Shown here in pieces: positions 6,674 to 12,651 of a stretch of DNA of 12,651 nucleotides. Within the stretch, counting starts at the first letter, position 1, and each line of letters begins with the position of its first letter. Position numbers and translations under genes: made by a program. Under the pieces are notes generated by a model. The model searched no databases. It was given only the letters and a program-made list of their open reading frames with translations, and had not been told where the DNA came from. Source of the stretch: DATGZX01 sp035296965 (lineage in GTDB: Bacteria; Planctomycetota; Planctomycetia; Gemmatales; Gemmataceae); contig DATGZX010000444.1 of assembly GCA_035296965.1 (NCBI GenBank), positions 1 to 12,651 of the forward strand, given 5' to 3'.

Positions 6674-6716
6674 ATGGCCGTTGTTCGCCGGACCGTCTGA
6701 AACGGTGGCTAACGGT
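6674..6716 (+). repeat. CCGTCTGAAACGGTGG repeat, copy 3
   Basis: Copy of the extended element at 6049-6094, with GGCCGTTGTTCG upstream and CCGTCTGAAACGGTGGCTAA then CGGT. It lies in front of the 6817 gene, inside what would be the N-terminal extension of a longer reading frame. This argues that the extension is not coding. Confidence 0.8.
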
Positions 6717-6816
6717 ACCGGTTTCTCCTGGTCTTCTGGGCCAGCCCAACGTGCCGCTTGGGTTCAATAGTACTATCATGAAGACATCCACGGCCGCAGG
6801 ACAGGAGGTCAATCCC

Positions 6817-7950
6817 ATGGCTCGACGCGACGAGGCAAAAAAGCAACGGCGGCAGAAACGACTCCAGAAGCGCCGCCCCACGCAAGCATCTCTGGATCAT
6901 TCCCATGACCTGCCCGAACCGCGGAATCCGTTTGCATTCCTCAAAGGCTTGAAAGGCATTCTCGGCATGCCCGAGCCGGCGCGCTGGCCGGGCGGCTGTG
7001 ATGCCAGCCTGGCCCGGCCCGACATGGTAAAGCTCGATTTCGCGGAATGGGTTTCCAGAGGGGAACCCGGCAAATCCAAGCTCCGGAGACTGGAGGAGGA
7101 TTTCCGCAAGGGCGTTTTGGGTTACCTCCCCGAGATGGATCATTGGGCCATGGAGGAGTTTTTCTGGCACGGCTTTCCCGGCGATCCCTGGCACCCGCTC
7201 GATGCCTACCTGGCCGCTCATGTCGGCCGCTATCCGCCGCCGGCATGTGCGCAGTTGCGACTGTGGAAAGAAGCCAGGCTTTCTCTGCTGGAGGTTGGCG
7301 AAGTCCGCGACGACCTGGCTGAACTGCGCGCCTGGGACCCGCTCCGCGGCGAGCCTTGCGGCCCGTGGCTGCCTACGATTGCTCTCAACATTGGCGGGGT
7401 CCATTTCTATCGAAAGGTGCGCGGGTACATCTCGGTTACCTACCTGGCGCCCTGGGCGCCCCAGGATCAGATCTTTTGTGCCATGGGCTACGGCACGACC
7501 GCGCCCAAGGTAGAGGCGAGTCGGCTGCTGCCTCTACTGGGCTTACAGCATCCGGAAATCATCTGCCGGCCGCTGCCCTGGAAGGTCAGTCGCAACGCCG
7601 AGCAGGAATTCCTGCGGATTTGGCGCATGCGCGAATGGCACTCCTGGCTTCTGGAACGGTTACAGTTTCCCTTCCGGGCGCTCATTGGCTTGCCGCCACC
7701 CCATGCCCCGATCGTGCGGGAGGCGATCCGCCTTATACCCTCTACACCCCAGCAGGCACATGACTTCGGCATCTATTTTGACATCCCCCTGGAGGACGAC
7801 GAGGCGAGCGCCATCGGCGCGACGGCCGTTACGCCGCTGGATGTCGCGTCACCTAACTTGGCGGCGCTGCGCGAGTATAGCGCCTACCGCGAGCGCGTCG
7901 GTCCGCCGCCTGGCACCATTGGGCAAAGTAGCTTCCAAAGGCTTCGATGA
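6817..7950 (+). CDS. hypothetical protein, 377 aa
   Basis: Not recognised. The N-terminus is strongly basic (MARRDEAKKQRRQKRLQKRR), followed by a proline-rich linker and a long globular part with many Trp, Pro and Leu residues. There is no signal peptide, membrane helix or cysteine motif. Visible strips are DHWAMEEFFWHGFPGDPWHP (about 105-125), LPTIALNIGGVHFYRKVRGY (about 185-205) and WRMREWHSWLLERLQFPF. The start is set by an AGGAGGT seven bases before the ATG. A frame 50 codons longer would run through repeat copy 3 and is rejected. The gene converges on the 63-aa gene at 8061-8252. The basic head suggests nucleic-acid or ribosome contact, but that is a guess. Confidence 0.85.
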   Translation: MARRDEAKKQRRQKRLQKRRPTQASLDHSHDLPEPRNPFAFLKGLKGILGMPEPARWPGGCDASLARPDMVKLDFAEWVSRGEPGKSKLRRLEEDFRKGVLGYLPEMDHWAMEEFFWHGFPGDPWHPLDAYLAAHVGRYPPPACAQLRLWKEARLSLLEVGEVRDDLAELRAWDPLRGEPCGPWLPTIALNIGGVHFYRKVRGYISVTYLAPWAPQDQIFCAMGYGTTAPKVEASRLLPLLGLQHPEIICRPLPWKVSRNAEQEFLRIWRMREWHSWLLERLQFPFRALIGLPPPHAPIVREAIRLIPSTPQQAHDFGIYFDIPLEDDEASAIGATAVTPLDVASPNLAALREYSAYRERVGPPPGTIGQSSFQRLR

Positions 7951-8060
7951 GTCGGCGGGATCACTTTCGCGGGCGTGGGGCACTGCCAGGCCGAGCAACC
8001 GCTGCCGCACTCGTTCCGAGTAGACAACTCGATATGGGACAAGCCCCGGCGCGGCGCTAC

Positions 8061-8252
8061 TCACTTGGACTTTGCCCGCGTTTCCAGCTCGGCGATGAAG
8101 TCTTCCAGCTGGATTCCCCCCGTCGCCCCAATTTCGCGGATGCGCGTCAGGAATTCTTCTTCCTCGAGTGTTTGCCGCGCCCATTCGAGGATCTCGGGCG
8201 AGATCCTCTCGCGAGGAAAAGGTTCAGATTGATTGGACGGACCGGGATTCAT
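8061..8252 (-). CDS. small hypothetical protein, 63 aa
   Basis: A charged, helical protein: RISPEILEWARQTLEEEEFL then IREIGATGGIQLEDFIAELE. I recall this pattern (helix, 'GG' turn, 'L-x-DFI-x-ELE') from many small planctomycete proteins of unknown role. The start at 8252 is chosen because AGGAAG lies six bases upstream. Two more distal in-frame ATGs lack this. It is convergent with the 377-aa gene, and its 5' side faces the propeller gene's upstream region (8253-8459), where I see no further gene. Confidence 0.75.
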   Translation of the reverse strand: MNPGPSNQSEPFPRERISPEILEWARQTLEEEEFLTRIREIGATGGIQLEDFIAELETRAKSK

Positions 8253-8459
8253 CGGTTGCTTCCTCACGGACAAACTCATTACCAATATAAGCCTACCACG
8301 CGGCAGGCGCGCGAAAGAAGCGGACGTCAATACAACGCTAATGCGGAGTAGCTGGCAAGAGGCAGCCACCCCTGAAAGTCCGAAACCCCAGCTGAGTGAA
8401 ATTGCCCGGTGTGATACGATTGGATCGTTCGCCCATTACCAACTCTCAGGAGCTTCCCC

Positions 8460-10313
8460 ATGAGTGACGCCGCTTCGCCACTCTCTCCCGAACCGCTGCC
8501 GTCGGATGAGAAACCGAGTTCTGTCGTCCCGAATACGGCGCCGCCGTCTTCGCCCGCGCAAGGGACGCAATGGCGGCTGCGCCTTTGGCCGGCGGTCGTG
8601 ATCATCATCCTGCAATGGCTGGTGATGAAGATTCCGGGATGGGTCCAACCGGCGTCGCTGTGGATGTTCTTTGGGCTGCTGGCGGGATCGCTGCTGGGCG
8701 CCGTGGGCATCGCGGCCTGGTGGCTATTTGCCAGCCGGATCCGTTGGAAAACCCGCCTCTGGGTCCTGGTCTCCTGCCTTGCCATGGGGGTTGCTTCCTA
8801 TGCAGCATCCCACAAATCCATTAGTGTCATTGGGTATTTACTCTATTTCCTGCCCGTCTTGACCACGGCGGCGGTTGTCTGGTTGGTCCTTACTCCATTC
8901 TTGCGTGGGTCGATCCGCTGGGCAGGGCTCATGGTCGTTTTCCTGGCTGCCTGGGGCTATCCGATCCTGGTGCGCATGGACGGCATCGATGGCAACTTTG
9001 CGGCGGAAATGCACTACCGCTGGGAAGCCACTCCCGAGGAGAAGCTCCTTCAAGAGTTCGCCGCACGCCCGAACCATTCGAAGACGCTGCCCACCTCCGA
9101 GGCGAGCAGTACGCCGGCGCTCGGGCCTGGGGATTGGCCTGCCTTTCGCGGTCCCAACCGGGACAATGTCTTGAAGGGGGTTCGCCTGGCCATGAACTGG
9201 AAGGAGCATCCCCCCAAGCAGCTCTGGCGGCATCGCATCGGGCCCGGCTGGTGCTCCTTCGCGGTGGTCGGCAACCGGATTTTCACGCAGGAACAGCGCG
9301 GCAAGGACGAGCTGGTGGTTTGCTACCAAGCCGACTCCGGTGAGGAGCTGTGGACCCACGGCGATGAAAACCGCTTTGAGGAGTTGATGTCCGGTGCAGG
9401 GCCTCGGGCGACGCCGGCGTTCCATGAGGGCAGGCTTTACGCCCTGGGTGGCAAAGGCCGGCTCAACTGCCTGGACCCGGAGACAGGCAAGGTGATTTGG
9501 GAGCACGACATCGTTGCCGACTCGGGCGCCAAGGTGCCCATGTGGGGGTTCTCCGCCTCGCCGCTGGTCGTCCACGGCATCGTCACCGTCTTTGCGGGCG
9601 GAAACGATGGGAAGGCCGTCCTCGGCTACGATGCCGTCACCGGCAAGCTGGCCTGGTCCGCGGGTACGGCAATAAACAGCTACTGCTCGCTCCACCCGGC
9701 CCGTTTGGACAACGTGGAGCAACTCATCATCTCCACGGATGTCGGACTCACCGCCTTCGAGCCTGCAACCGGCCGGATTATCTGGGAGTATAGCGCGCCC
9801 GAGCCAAGCGTGGTGCGCTGCATCCAGCCGACCGTGCTCGGCAATTCGGAGCTGCTACTGGGAACCGGGCTGACCAAGGGCGCTGAAAAAGTTCGCGTTC
9901 GTCACGACGGAGACAACTGGACGCGCGAAAAAGTCTGGAGCACGAACGCCATCAGTCCCTACTTCAACGACGTCGTGGTCCAGCGCGGCCAGCTCTACGG
10001 CTTCGATGCCATGTTCTTCACCTGCATCAATCTCGAGGACGGAAAACGAAAATGGCGCGAGCGCGGCTACGCGAACGGCCAGGTCTTGCTGCTGGCCGAT
10101 CAAGAGCTGCTGCTCATCCTGACCGAAAAGGGCGATGTGGCGCTGGTCGACGCCAGCCCGGACGGGTGTAAGGAGCGGGCTCGTTTCCACGCTATCGACG
10201 GCAAGACCTGGAATCATCCGGTCCTGGTTCGCGGCAAACTGTTCGTTCGCAATGGGGAGGAGGCGGCCTGCTACCAGCTCGACGAGCTTGGCGGCCCGCT
10301 TGCCCAACATTGA
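8460..10313 (+). CDS. membrane-anchored PQQ-like beta-propeller protein, 617 aa
   Basis: Residues 1-40 are a Pro/Ser-rich cytoplasmic head. About five hydrophobic helices follow (near 43-57, 66-90, 99-115, 123-147, 152-170). An odd number places the large C-terminal domain outside the cytoplasm. From GDWPAFRGPNRDNV (224-237), the signature planctomycete entry to this fold, to the end runs a PQQ-type propeller with repeated blades such as DSGEELWTHGD, DPETGKVIWEHDI and DAVTGKLAWSAG, then EPATGRIIWEYSA and LEDGKRKWRERGY. Such domains (BamB/quinoprotein type) act as scaffolds or dehydrogenases. No dehydrogenase-specific disulfide or metal site is evident, so the role is open. CAGGAG stands seven bases before the ATG. 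Codons 9531-9582 (KVPMWGFSASPLVVHGI) are duplicated exactly at 10624-10675. Confidence 0.92.
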   Translation: MSDAASPLSPEPLPSDEKPSSVVPNTAPPSSPAQGTQWRLRLWPAVVIIILQWLVMKIPGWVQPASLWMFFGLLAGSLLGAVGIAAWWLFASRIRWKTRLWVLVSCLAMGVASYAASHKSISVIGYLLYFLPVLTTAAVVWLVLTPFLRGSIRWAGLMVVFLAAWGYPILVRMDGIDGNFAAEMHYRWEATPEEKLLQEFAARPNHSKTLPTSEASSTPALGPGDWPAFRGPNRDNVLKGVRLAMNWKEHPPKQLWRHRIGPGWCSFAVVGNRIFTQEQRGKDELVVCYQADSGEELWTHGDENRFEELMSGAGPRATPAFHEGRLYALGGKGRLNCLDPETGKVIWEHDIVADSGAKVPMWGFSASPLVVHGIVTVFAGGNDGKAVLGYDAVTGKLAWSAGTAINSYCSLHPARLDNVEQLIISTDVGLTAFEPATGRIIWEYSAPEPSVVRCIQPTVLGNSELLLGTGLTKGAEKVRVRHDGDNWTREKVWSTNAISPYFNDVVVQRGQLYGFDAMFFTCINLEDGKRKWRERGYANGQVLLLADQELLLILTEKGDVALVDASPDGCKERARFHAIDGKTWNHPVLVRGKLFVRNGEEAACYQLDELGGPLAQH

Positions 10314-10318
10314 TATTT

Positions 10319-10339
10319 ATTGGCTGCTGCGCAGCCAAT
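10319..10339 (+). terminator. stem-loop just after the propeller gene
   Basis: ATTGGCTGC-TGC-GCAGCCAAT: perfect 9-bp stem with 3-nt loop, six bases after the stop codon. There is no full T tract (only ATCATGTTT follows), so it may be a processed 3' end or a weak terminator. Confidence 0.5.
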
Positions 10340-10356
10340 GCATCATGTTTCGCATG

Positions 10357-10386
10357 CCCCTCGCCCCCGTACTCGGGGGAGAGGGG
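10357..10386. repeat. GC-rich hairpin repeat (CCCTCGCCCCCG type)
   Basis: CCCCTCGCCCCCG-TACT-CGGGGGAGAGGGG: 13-bp arms with one mismatch. Together with 10387-10448 (GGGGTGAGGG ... CCCTCACCCCC) it forms a larger imperfect inverted repeat. This type of CCCTCACCCC/CCCTCTCCC element is widespread between genes in GC-rich bacteria. Confidence 0.75.
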
Positions 10387-10439
10387 TTGGGGTGAGGGGG
10401 TGAGCGAACCTTCCATAGCCTAAAACCCTCACCCCCGGC

Positions 10440-10583
10440 CCCTCTCCCTTGAGTACAAGGAGGCTGCTGAAAAAGGGGTCAGACCCCTTTCCCGAAGTGC
10501 GGTAGATCCTCAAGAAAGCGGGAAATGAGTGAAGCTTCGTAGGGGGTCTGACCCCTTTTTCAGCAGCCTCACAAGGGAGAGGG
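10440..10583. repeat. older hairpin repeat split by a MITE insertion
   Basis: CCCTCTCCCTT (10440-10450) and AAGGGAGAGGG (10573-10583) are perfect 11-bp arms. Removing 10460-10570 and one copy of ACAAG rejoins them around a GAGTAC loop. The uninterrupted hairpin is therefore the pre-insertion site. Confidence 0.85.
10460..10570. mobile_element. 111-bp MITE-like element with 28-bp TIRs and 5-bp target duplication
   Basis: Perfect 28-bp terminal inverted repeats at 10460-10487 and 10543-10570, beginning GAGGCTGCTGAAAAAGGGGT. The internal 55 bp are non-coding. ACAAG flanks both ends (10455-10459 and 10571-10575), the mark of a cut-and-paste (DDE-type) insertion. No transposase lies inside, so it is non-autonomous. 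The inner part of each repeat (AAAAAGGGGTCAGACCCC) carries the same AAAAGGGGTC head as the hairpins near the RAYT remnants. Confidence 0.85.
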
Positions 10584-10623
10584 AAGAAGATGGGTTCGCT
10601 GCATTGGTTGCGCAGTCCGCAAT

Positions 10624-10675
10624 AAGGTGCCCATGTGGGGGTTCTCCGCCTCGCCGCTGGTCGTCCACGGCATCG
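10624..10675 (+). pseudogene. exact 52-bp copy of part of the propeller gene
   Basis: Identical to 9531-9582, which encodes KVPMWGFSASPLVVHGI of the PQQ-like propeller protein, in the same orientation about 1.1 kb downstream. No start codon or longer homologous flank is seen on either side. It is a stray gene fragment left by a duplication or rearrangement. Confidence 0.9.
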
Positions 10676-10684
10676 GGTAGTGGG

Positions 10685-10888
10685 CTAACTTTGTGTTGAC
10701 GTGGGCGGTCTCTTCACTCGGAGCCGCCCTCTCACAGCGGTCACGATAAAGCACCCGACTAACCCGAAGATTCCGATGTAACTTCGGGCATCCGAGCTGA
10801 ATTCTTCAACAAAACTCATCGCGAGGAAGATCCCGAACAACATGCCGGCAAGAAGACCGCACACCCAGTCAGGGGTATTCCATTTCAT
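10685..10888 (-). CDS. small membrane protein, 67 aa
   Basis: Two predicted membrane helices, VCGLLAGMLFGIFLAMSFV (about 9-27) and YIGIFGLVGCFIVTAV (about 37-52). A short acidic loop lies between them, and the C-terminal tail is basic (RGRLRVKRPP). This implies a hairpin with both ends inside the cell. AAGGGAG lies eight bases before the ATG, which supports a real gene despite its size. The family is not recognised. A tandem palindrome (10905-10938) lies just upstream and could be an operator. Confidence 0.7.
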   Translation of the reverse strand: MKWNTPDWVCGLLAGMLFGIFLAMSFVEEFSSDARSYIGIFGLVGCFIVTAVRGRLRVKRPPTSTQS

Positions 10889-10904
10889 CGCATTATCTCC
10901 CTTA

Positions 10905-10938
10905 GCGCATGACTATGCGCAGGGCGCATGACTATGCG
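10905..10938. repeat. 19-bp tandem duplication of a palindrome
   Basis: GCGCATGACTATGCG occurs at 10905-10919 and again at 10924-10938. The first copy extends to a 16-base palindrome with 6-bp arms GCGCAT / ATGCGC. It lies immediately upstream of the ribosome binding site of the 67-aa gene and overlaps the end of the 10913-11206 frame. Confidence 0.8.
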
Positions 10939-11206
10939 GAGTTCTCTTCGCAGCCATCACGGGGTCTCCAATCCAACATGGGGTTTCCCTTTCGGCATGG
11001 GGTTTCCCTCCGTGCTCCACCGGTGCATGCGTTCGCTCCCACTCCTGGAGGAACCATTCGGCCGCATGCAGCGTGATGCCATCGAAGTCGGTCAAGGCGA
11101 CGTTGAGGTAAGGGTCCCTGATGTGCCACAGCCCGCGGCTCTTCTGGGCGTGCAAGTCCAAGCGCTTCGCCAGCCTCCGAACCCTGGCCTCGTCCGCTGT
11201 CCGCAT
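10913..11206 (-). CDS. hypothetical protein, 97 aa, with eroded C-terminus
   Basis: The first 60 residues look genuine: RTADEARVRRLAKRLDLHAQ, then KSRGLWHIRDPYLNVALTDF and GITLHAAEWFLQEWER. This is a small helix/strand protein of a type I recall as hypothetical in planctomycetes. The start is the ATG at 11206, with AGGAG nine bases upstream. A GTG eight codons earlier is possible. From residue about 62 on (GGKPHAERETPCW ... HSHAPCA) the sequence runs through two 19-bp tandem duplications (10977-11009 and 10905-10938). Because 19 is not a multiple of three, the tail is probably out-of-frame and the native stop has been lost. Confidence 0.6.
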   Translation of the reverse strand: MRTADEARVRRLAKRLDLHAQKSRGLWHIRDPYLNVALTDFDGITLHAAEWFLQEWERTHAPVEHGGKPHAERETPCWIGDPVMAAKRTPHSHAPCA

Positions 11207-11231
11207 GATCTCGAACTCCTGTGCTACCACC

Positions 11232-11645
11232 CTAAACGGTCCTGATTTGCCCGCCGGATCGCATTAAACGGTCGAATTCGCGTTTCAGGAAGATTTTACC
11301 CCACCTGCCAGCCAGGGCCCGGCTTGGGGGCAAATATTTCGGCGGGAAAACGATCCTGGCGGCCTGTCTGGAAGGCAATTCGTGCATGGCCCGACCCTGG
11401 GTCACATGACGACACCTCCAACACATGGCCATAGCCCCGCAAGTGCGTCGGCGTGTCGGACCTCCGCGCGCTGTTGACTTCCGTTTGTGCCCATCGGTCG
11501 CTGTGACCGGAGCGCGCAACATCGCGAGCCAGATTGCATGCGGTGGGACGGACCTCCGCGCGCTGGGGGACATTGGCTTGCGCGCGTCGGTGACCTCCAG
11601 CGAGTTATCCAGCGTCGGCGAACTGTCGCCGCCAGCGCGGCGTTT
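11232..11645. other. decayed region without a supported gene
   Basis: Open frames exist on both strands but have no recognisable protein pattern and look random (runs of Arg, Ser, Pro). A 17-bp direct repeat, CGGACCTCCGCGCGCTG, is found at 11457-11473 and 11549-11565. It is probably the degenerated body of the MmcQ/YjbR-like gene that starts at 11731, mixed with other debris. Confidence 0.4.
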
Positions 11646-11731
11646 GACGCGAAAATCCGGACGGTTCGTGTGGGCCGACTCGAAGGCCGCCGGGAGACTG
11701 AGTGCGACTTCGCGAAAATCATCGGGGTCAT
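11646..11731 (-). pseudogene. MmcQ/YjbR-like gene start, frameshifted and truncated
   Basis: ATGACCCC followed by codons for DDFREVALSLPAAFESAHTN and RPDFRV reproduces the usual start of MmcQ/YjbR (DUF419) proteins (MTxDDFRxLALSLP...HPDFRV). One base is missing between the 'MTP' codons and the 'DDF' codons, so the ATG reads off into MTPMIFAK. After PDFRV the expected continuation is lost. Only about 29 codons of a protein of roughly 115-120 survive. A dead remnant is the simplest reading. Confidence 0.55.
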
Positions 11732-11790
11732 GCCGCTCGTGCCGAAAGAATTGCGGTTCCGAGAGCATATCCCTTTTGAGAGGCGAAACC

Positions 11791-12303
11791 CTATTCTACC
11801 GCATAACTCAAAGAGACAATTCCCGTCTTGTAGATCTTGTGCTCCCTCAGTTTCAGGTTGGTTCGCTGCGCTGGCGCCGGTAACAAGGATATGCCGCCAC
11901 CGAGCAGGACGGGTTCGACCATGACCTCCACCGTATCCACCAATCCGGCATTCAGCAAACTGCGGAACAGCTCGCCGCCGCCGAATAACCAGATGTCCTT
12001 GCCCGGTTCCGCTTTCAAGCCGGCCACTGTCTCGGCGATGTGGTCCGCCACAATGGTCACGTCCGGGTAGTCGCTGGGCCGCAGCGTTCGGGAAAACACA
12101 AACGTTTTCACGCCTGGGATCGTGCCTCGACCGGCTTTCACCATGACCTCAAAGGTTTTTCTGCCGATGAGAAACGTATCAAACTGGCTAAAGAGATTCG
12201 CGATGTCGATTTCAGGATCCGCGATGAGCCAGTCGTATTCGCCTTGCGGCCCGGCGATGAATCCGTCAAGGCTCATGGCCACGTGGTAGCGAACTCGGCG
12301 CAT
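11791..12303 (-). CDS. dihydrofolate reductase family (RibD C-terminal-like) protein, 170 aa
   Basis: A member of the RibD C-terminal/DHFR-like superfamily, NADPH-dependent reductases of mostly unknown substrate. Motifs in order are SLDGFIAGPQGEYDW (11-25), LIGRKTFEVM (45-54), VFSRTL (69-74), WLFGGGELFRSLL (105-117) and EVMVEPVLLGGG (126-137). The glycine-rich WLFGGGEL is the cofactor-binding loop. Length matches stand-alone members. The start chosen is MRRVRYHV, with GGCGGAG six bases upstream. A TTG-initiated frame 34 codons longer lacks family similarity there. It is usually annotated as dihydrofolate reductase family protein and is not the essential FolA. Confidence 0.92.
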   Translation of the reverse strand: MRRVRYHVAMSLDGFIAGPQGEYDWLIADPEIDIANLFSQFDTFLIGRKTFEVMVKAGRGTIPGVKTFVFSRTLRPSDYPDVTIVADHIAETVAGLKAEPGKDIWLFGGGELFRSLLNAGLVDTVEVMVEPVLLGGGISLLPAPAQRTNLKLREHKIYKTGIVSLSYAVE

Positions 12304-12651
12304 GGCCCGCTCCGCCCTGGGATTGGAGATTGGCGAGAGACCCGGCACACGCTGCCGTATTCCGTCCCCCCCGGCTATCTTCTCCTGGCTCTCTCCTTTA
12401 GACAAGAGGTGCTTCCGAGTGGGTTGGTATGGACTCTACTGCGCCCCTAAGACTGGACCACCAAAACGTGTTTCTTATTCCCGGAGAAATGGCGCAGGGC
12501 GCGCCCAACCAGCCCGAAGCGTGAGTTTTGAAGTTGCGCTTTTTCGGACCTCTGTGCGCAACAGTAGAAAGGAGGCTCCTCCGCAGCTGTGAATTTGGGT
12601 AGAGTACGGTTTCTACCAACAATCGTATTCTCCCGAGCCGAGGAAGGAGCC
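12304..12651. other. right-edge non-coding stretch
   Basis: No gene is supported in these 348 bases. The segment around 12510-12545 (CCAGCCCGAAGCGTGAG, then TTTTGAAGTTGCG) resembles an intergenic repeat I associate with planctomycetes. Two small palindromes follow, GGAGGCTCCTCC (12571-12582) and GGTAGA/TCTACC (12598-12617). The last bases, GAGGAAGGAG, could be the ribosome binding site of a gene starting just past the edge. Confidence 0.4.

Noticed and set aside
6667..6816. A 50-codon N-terminal extension of the 377-aa gene.
   Set aside because: It is made of repeat copy 3, and a strong AGGAGGT lies just before the internal ATG at 6817.
6709..7404. A 231-codon minus-strand frame opposite the 377-aa gene.
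   Set aside because: It overlaps a better supported gene, includes repeat copy 3 and lacks any recognisable motif.
8838..9722. A 294-codon minus-strand frame opposite the propeller gene.
   Set aside because: It is a GC-rich shadow of the plus-strand gene, with no domain pattern and no ribosome binding site.
12398..12622. A 74-codon minus-strand frame at the right edge.
   Set aside because: It runs through palindromes and a planctomycete-type intergenic repeat, with no family resemblance.

Overview
The window is GC-rich bacterial DNA, most likely from a planctomycete (Pirellulales/Gemmatales type). This rests on recognition of families, not on a search. The main signs are a membrane-anchored PQQ-like beta-propeller protein with the planctomycete motif WPAFRGPNRD, small hypothetical proteins of a kind common in that phylum, and many intergenic hairpin repeats accompanied by REP-associated tyrosine transposases (RAYTs). 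There is no tRNA, rRNA or CRISPR array that I can see.

Layout. (1) 1-705: repeat-rich ground in which two RAYT N-terminal fragments on opposite strands run head-on into a 41-bp palindrome, followed by 'AAAAGGGGTC' repeats. (2) 667-2518: a REP array. Three copies (A, B, C) of one hairpin repeat bracket a zinc-ribbon-type hypothetical gene (707-1645, minus) and then an apparently intact RAYT gene (1868-2464, plus). (3) 2601-5641: accessory genes with a defence-like flavour. They are a zinc-ribbon DUF4145 protein carrying an R-x4-H (HEPN-type) motif, a small unknown gene on the same strand, and a divergent PD-(D/E)XK (Mrr-like) nuclease with a long helical C-terminal part.

(4) 5642-6816: a second repeat-rich stretch with two families, a GGGGTCGGGAG hairpin family and three copies of a CCGTCTGAAACGGTGG element, around an antitoxin-like small protein (6193-6588). 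(5) 6817-10313: a large unknown protein, a 63-aa unknown on the opposite strand, and the 617-aa PQQ propeller protein with five predicted membrane helices. (6) 10314-10680: a nested repeat region. A 111-bp MITE-like element with 28-bp terminal inverted repeats and a 5-bp target duplication has split an older hairpin, and next to it lies an exact 52-bp copy of part of the propeller gene. (7) 10685-12651: a small membrane protein, a hypothetical protein with an eroded tail, a decayed MmcQ/YjbR-like gene, a dihydrofolate-reductase-family protein, and a non-coding right edge.

The genes do not form one pathway. Region 2-3 looks like an accessory island built by RAYT/REP activity, with two candidate nucleases (HEPN-type and Mrr-type) as possible defence genes. 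The rest looks like ordinary planctomycete chromosome scarred by repeats and gene decay.
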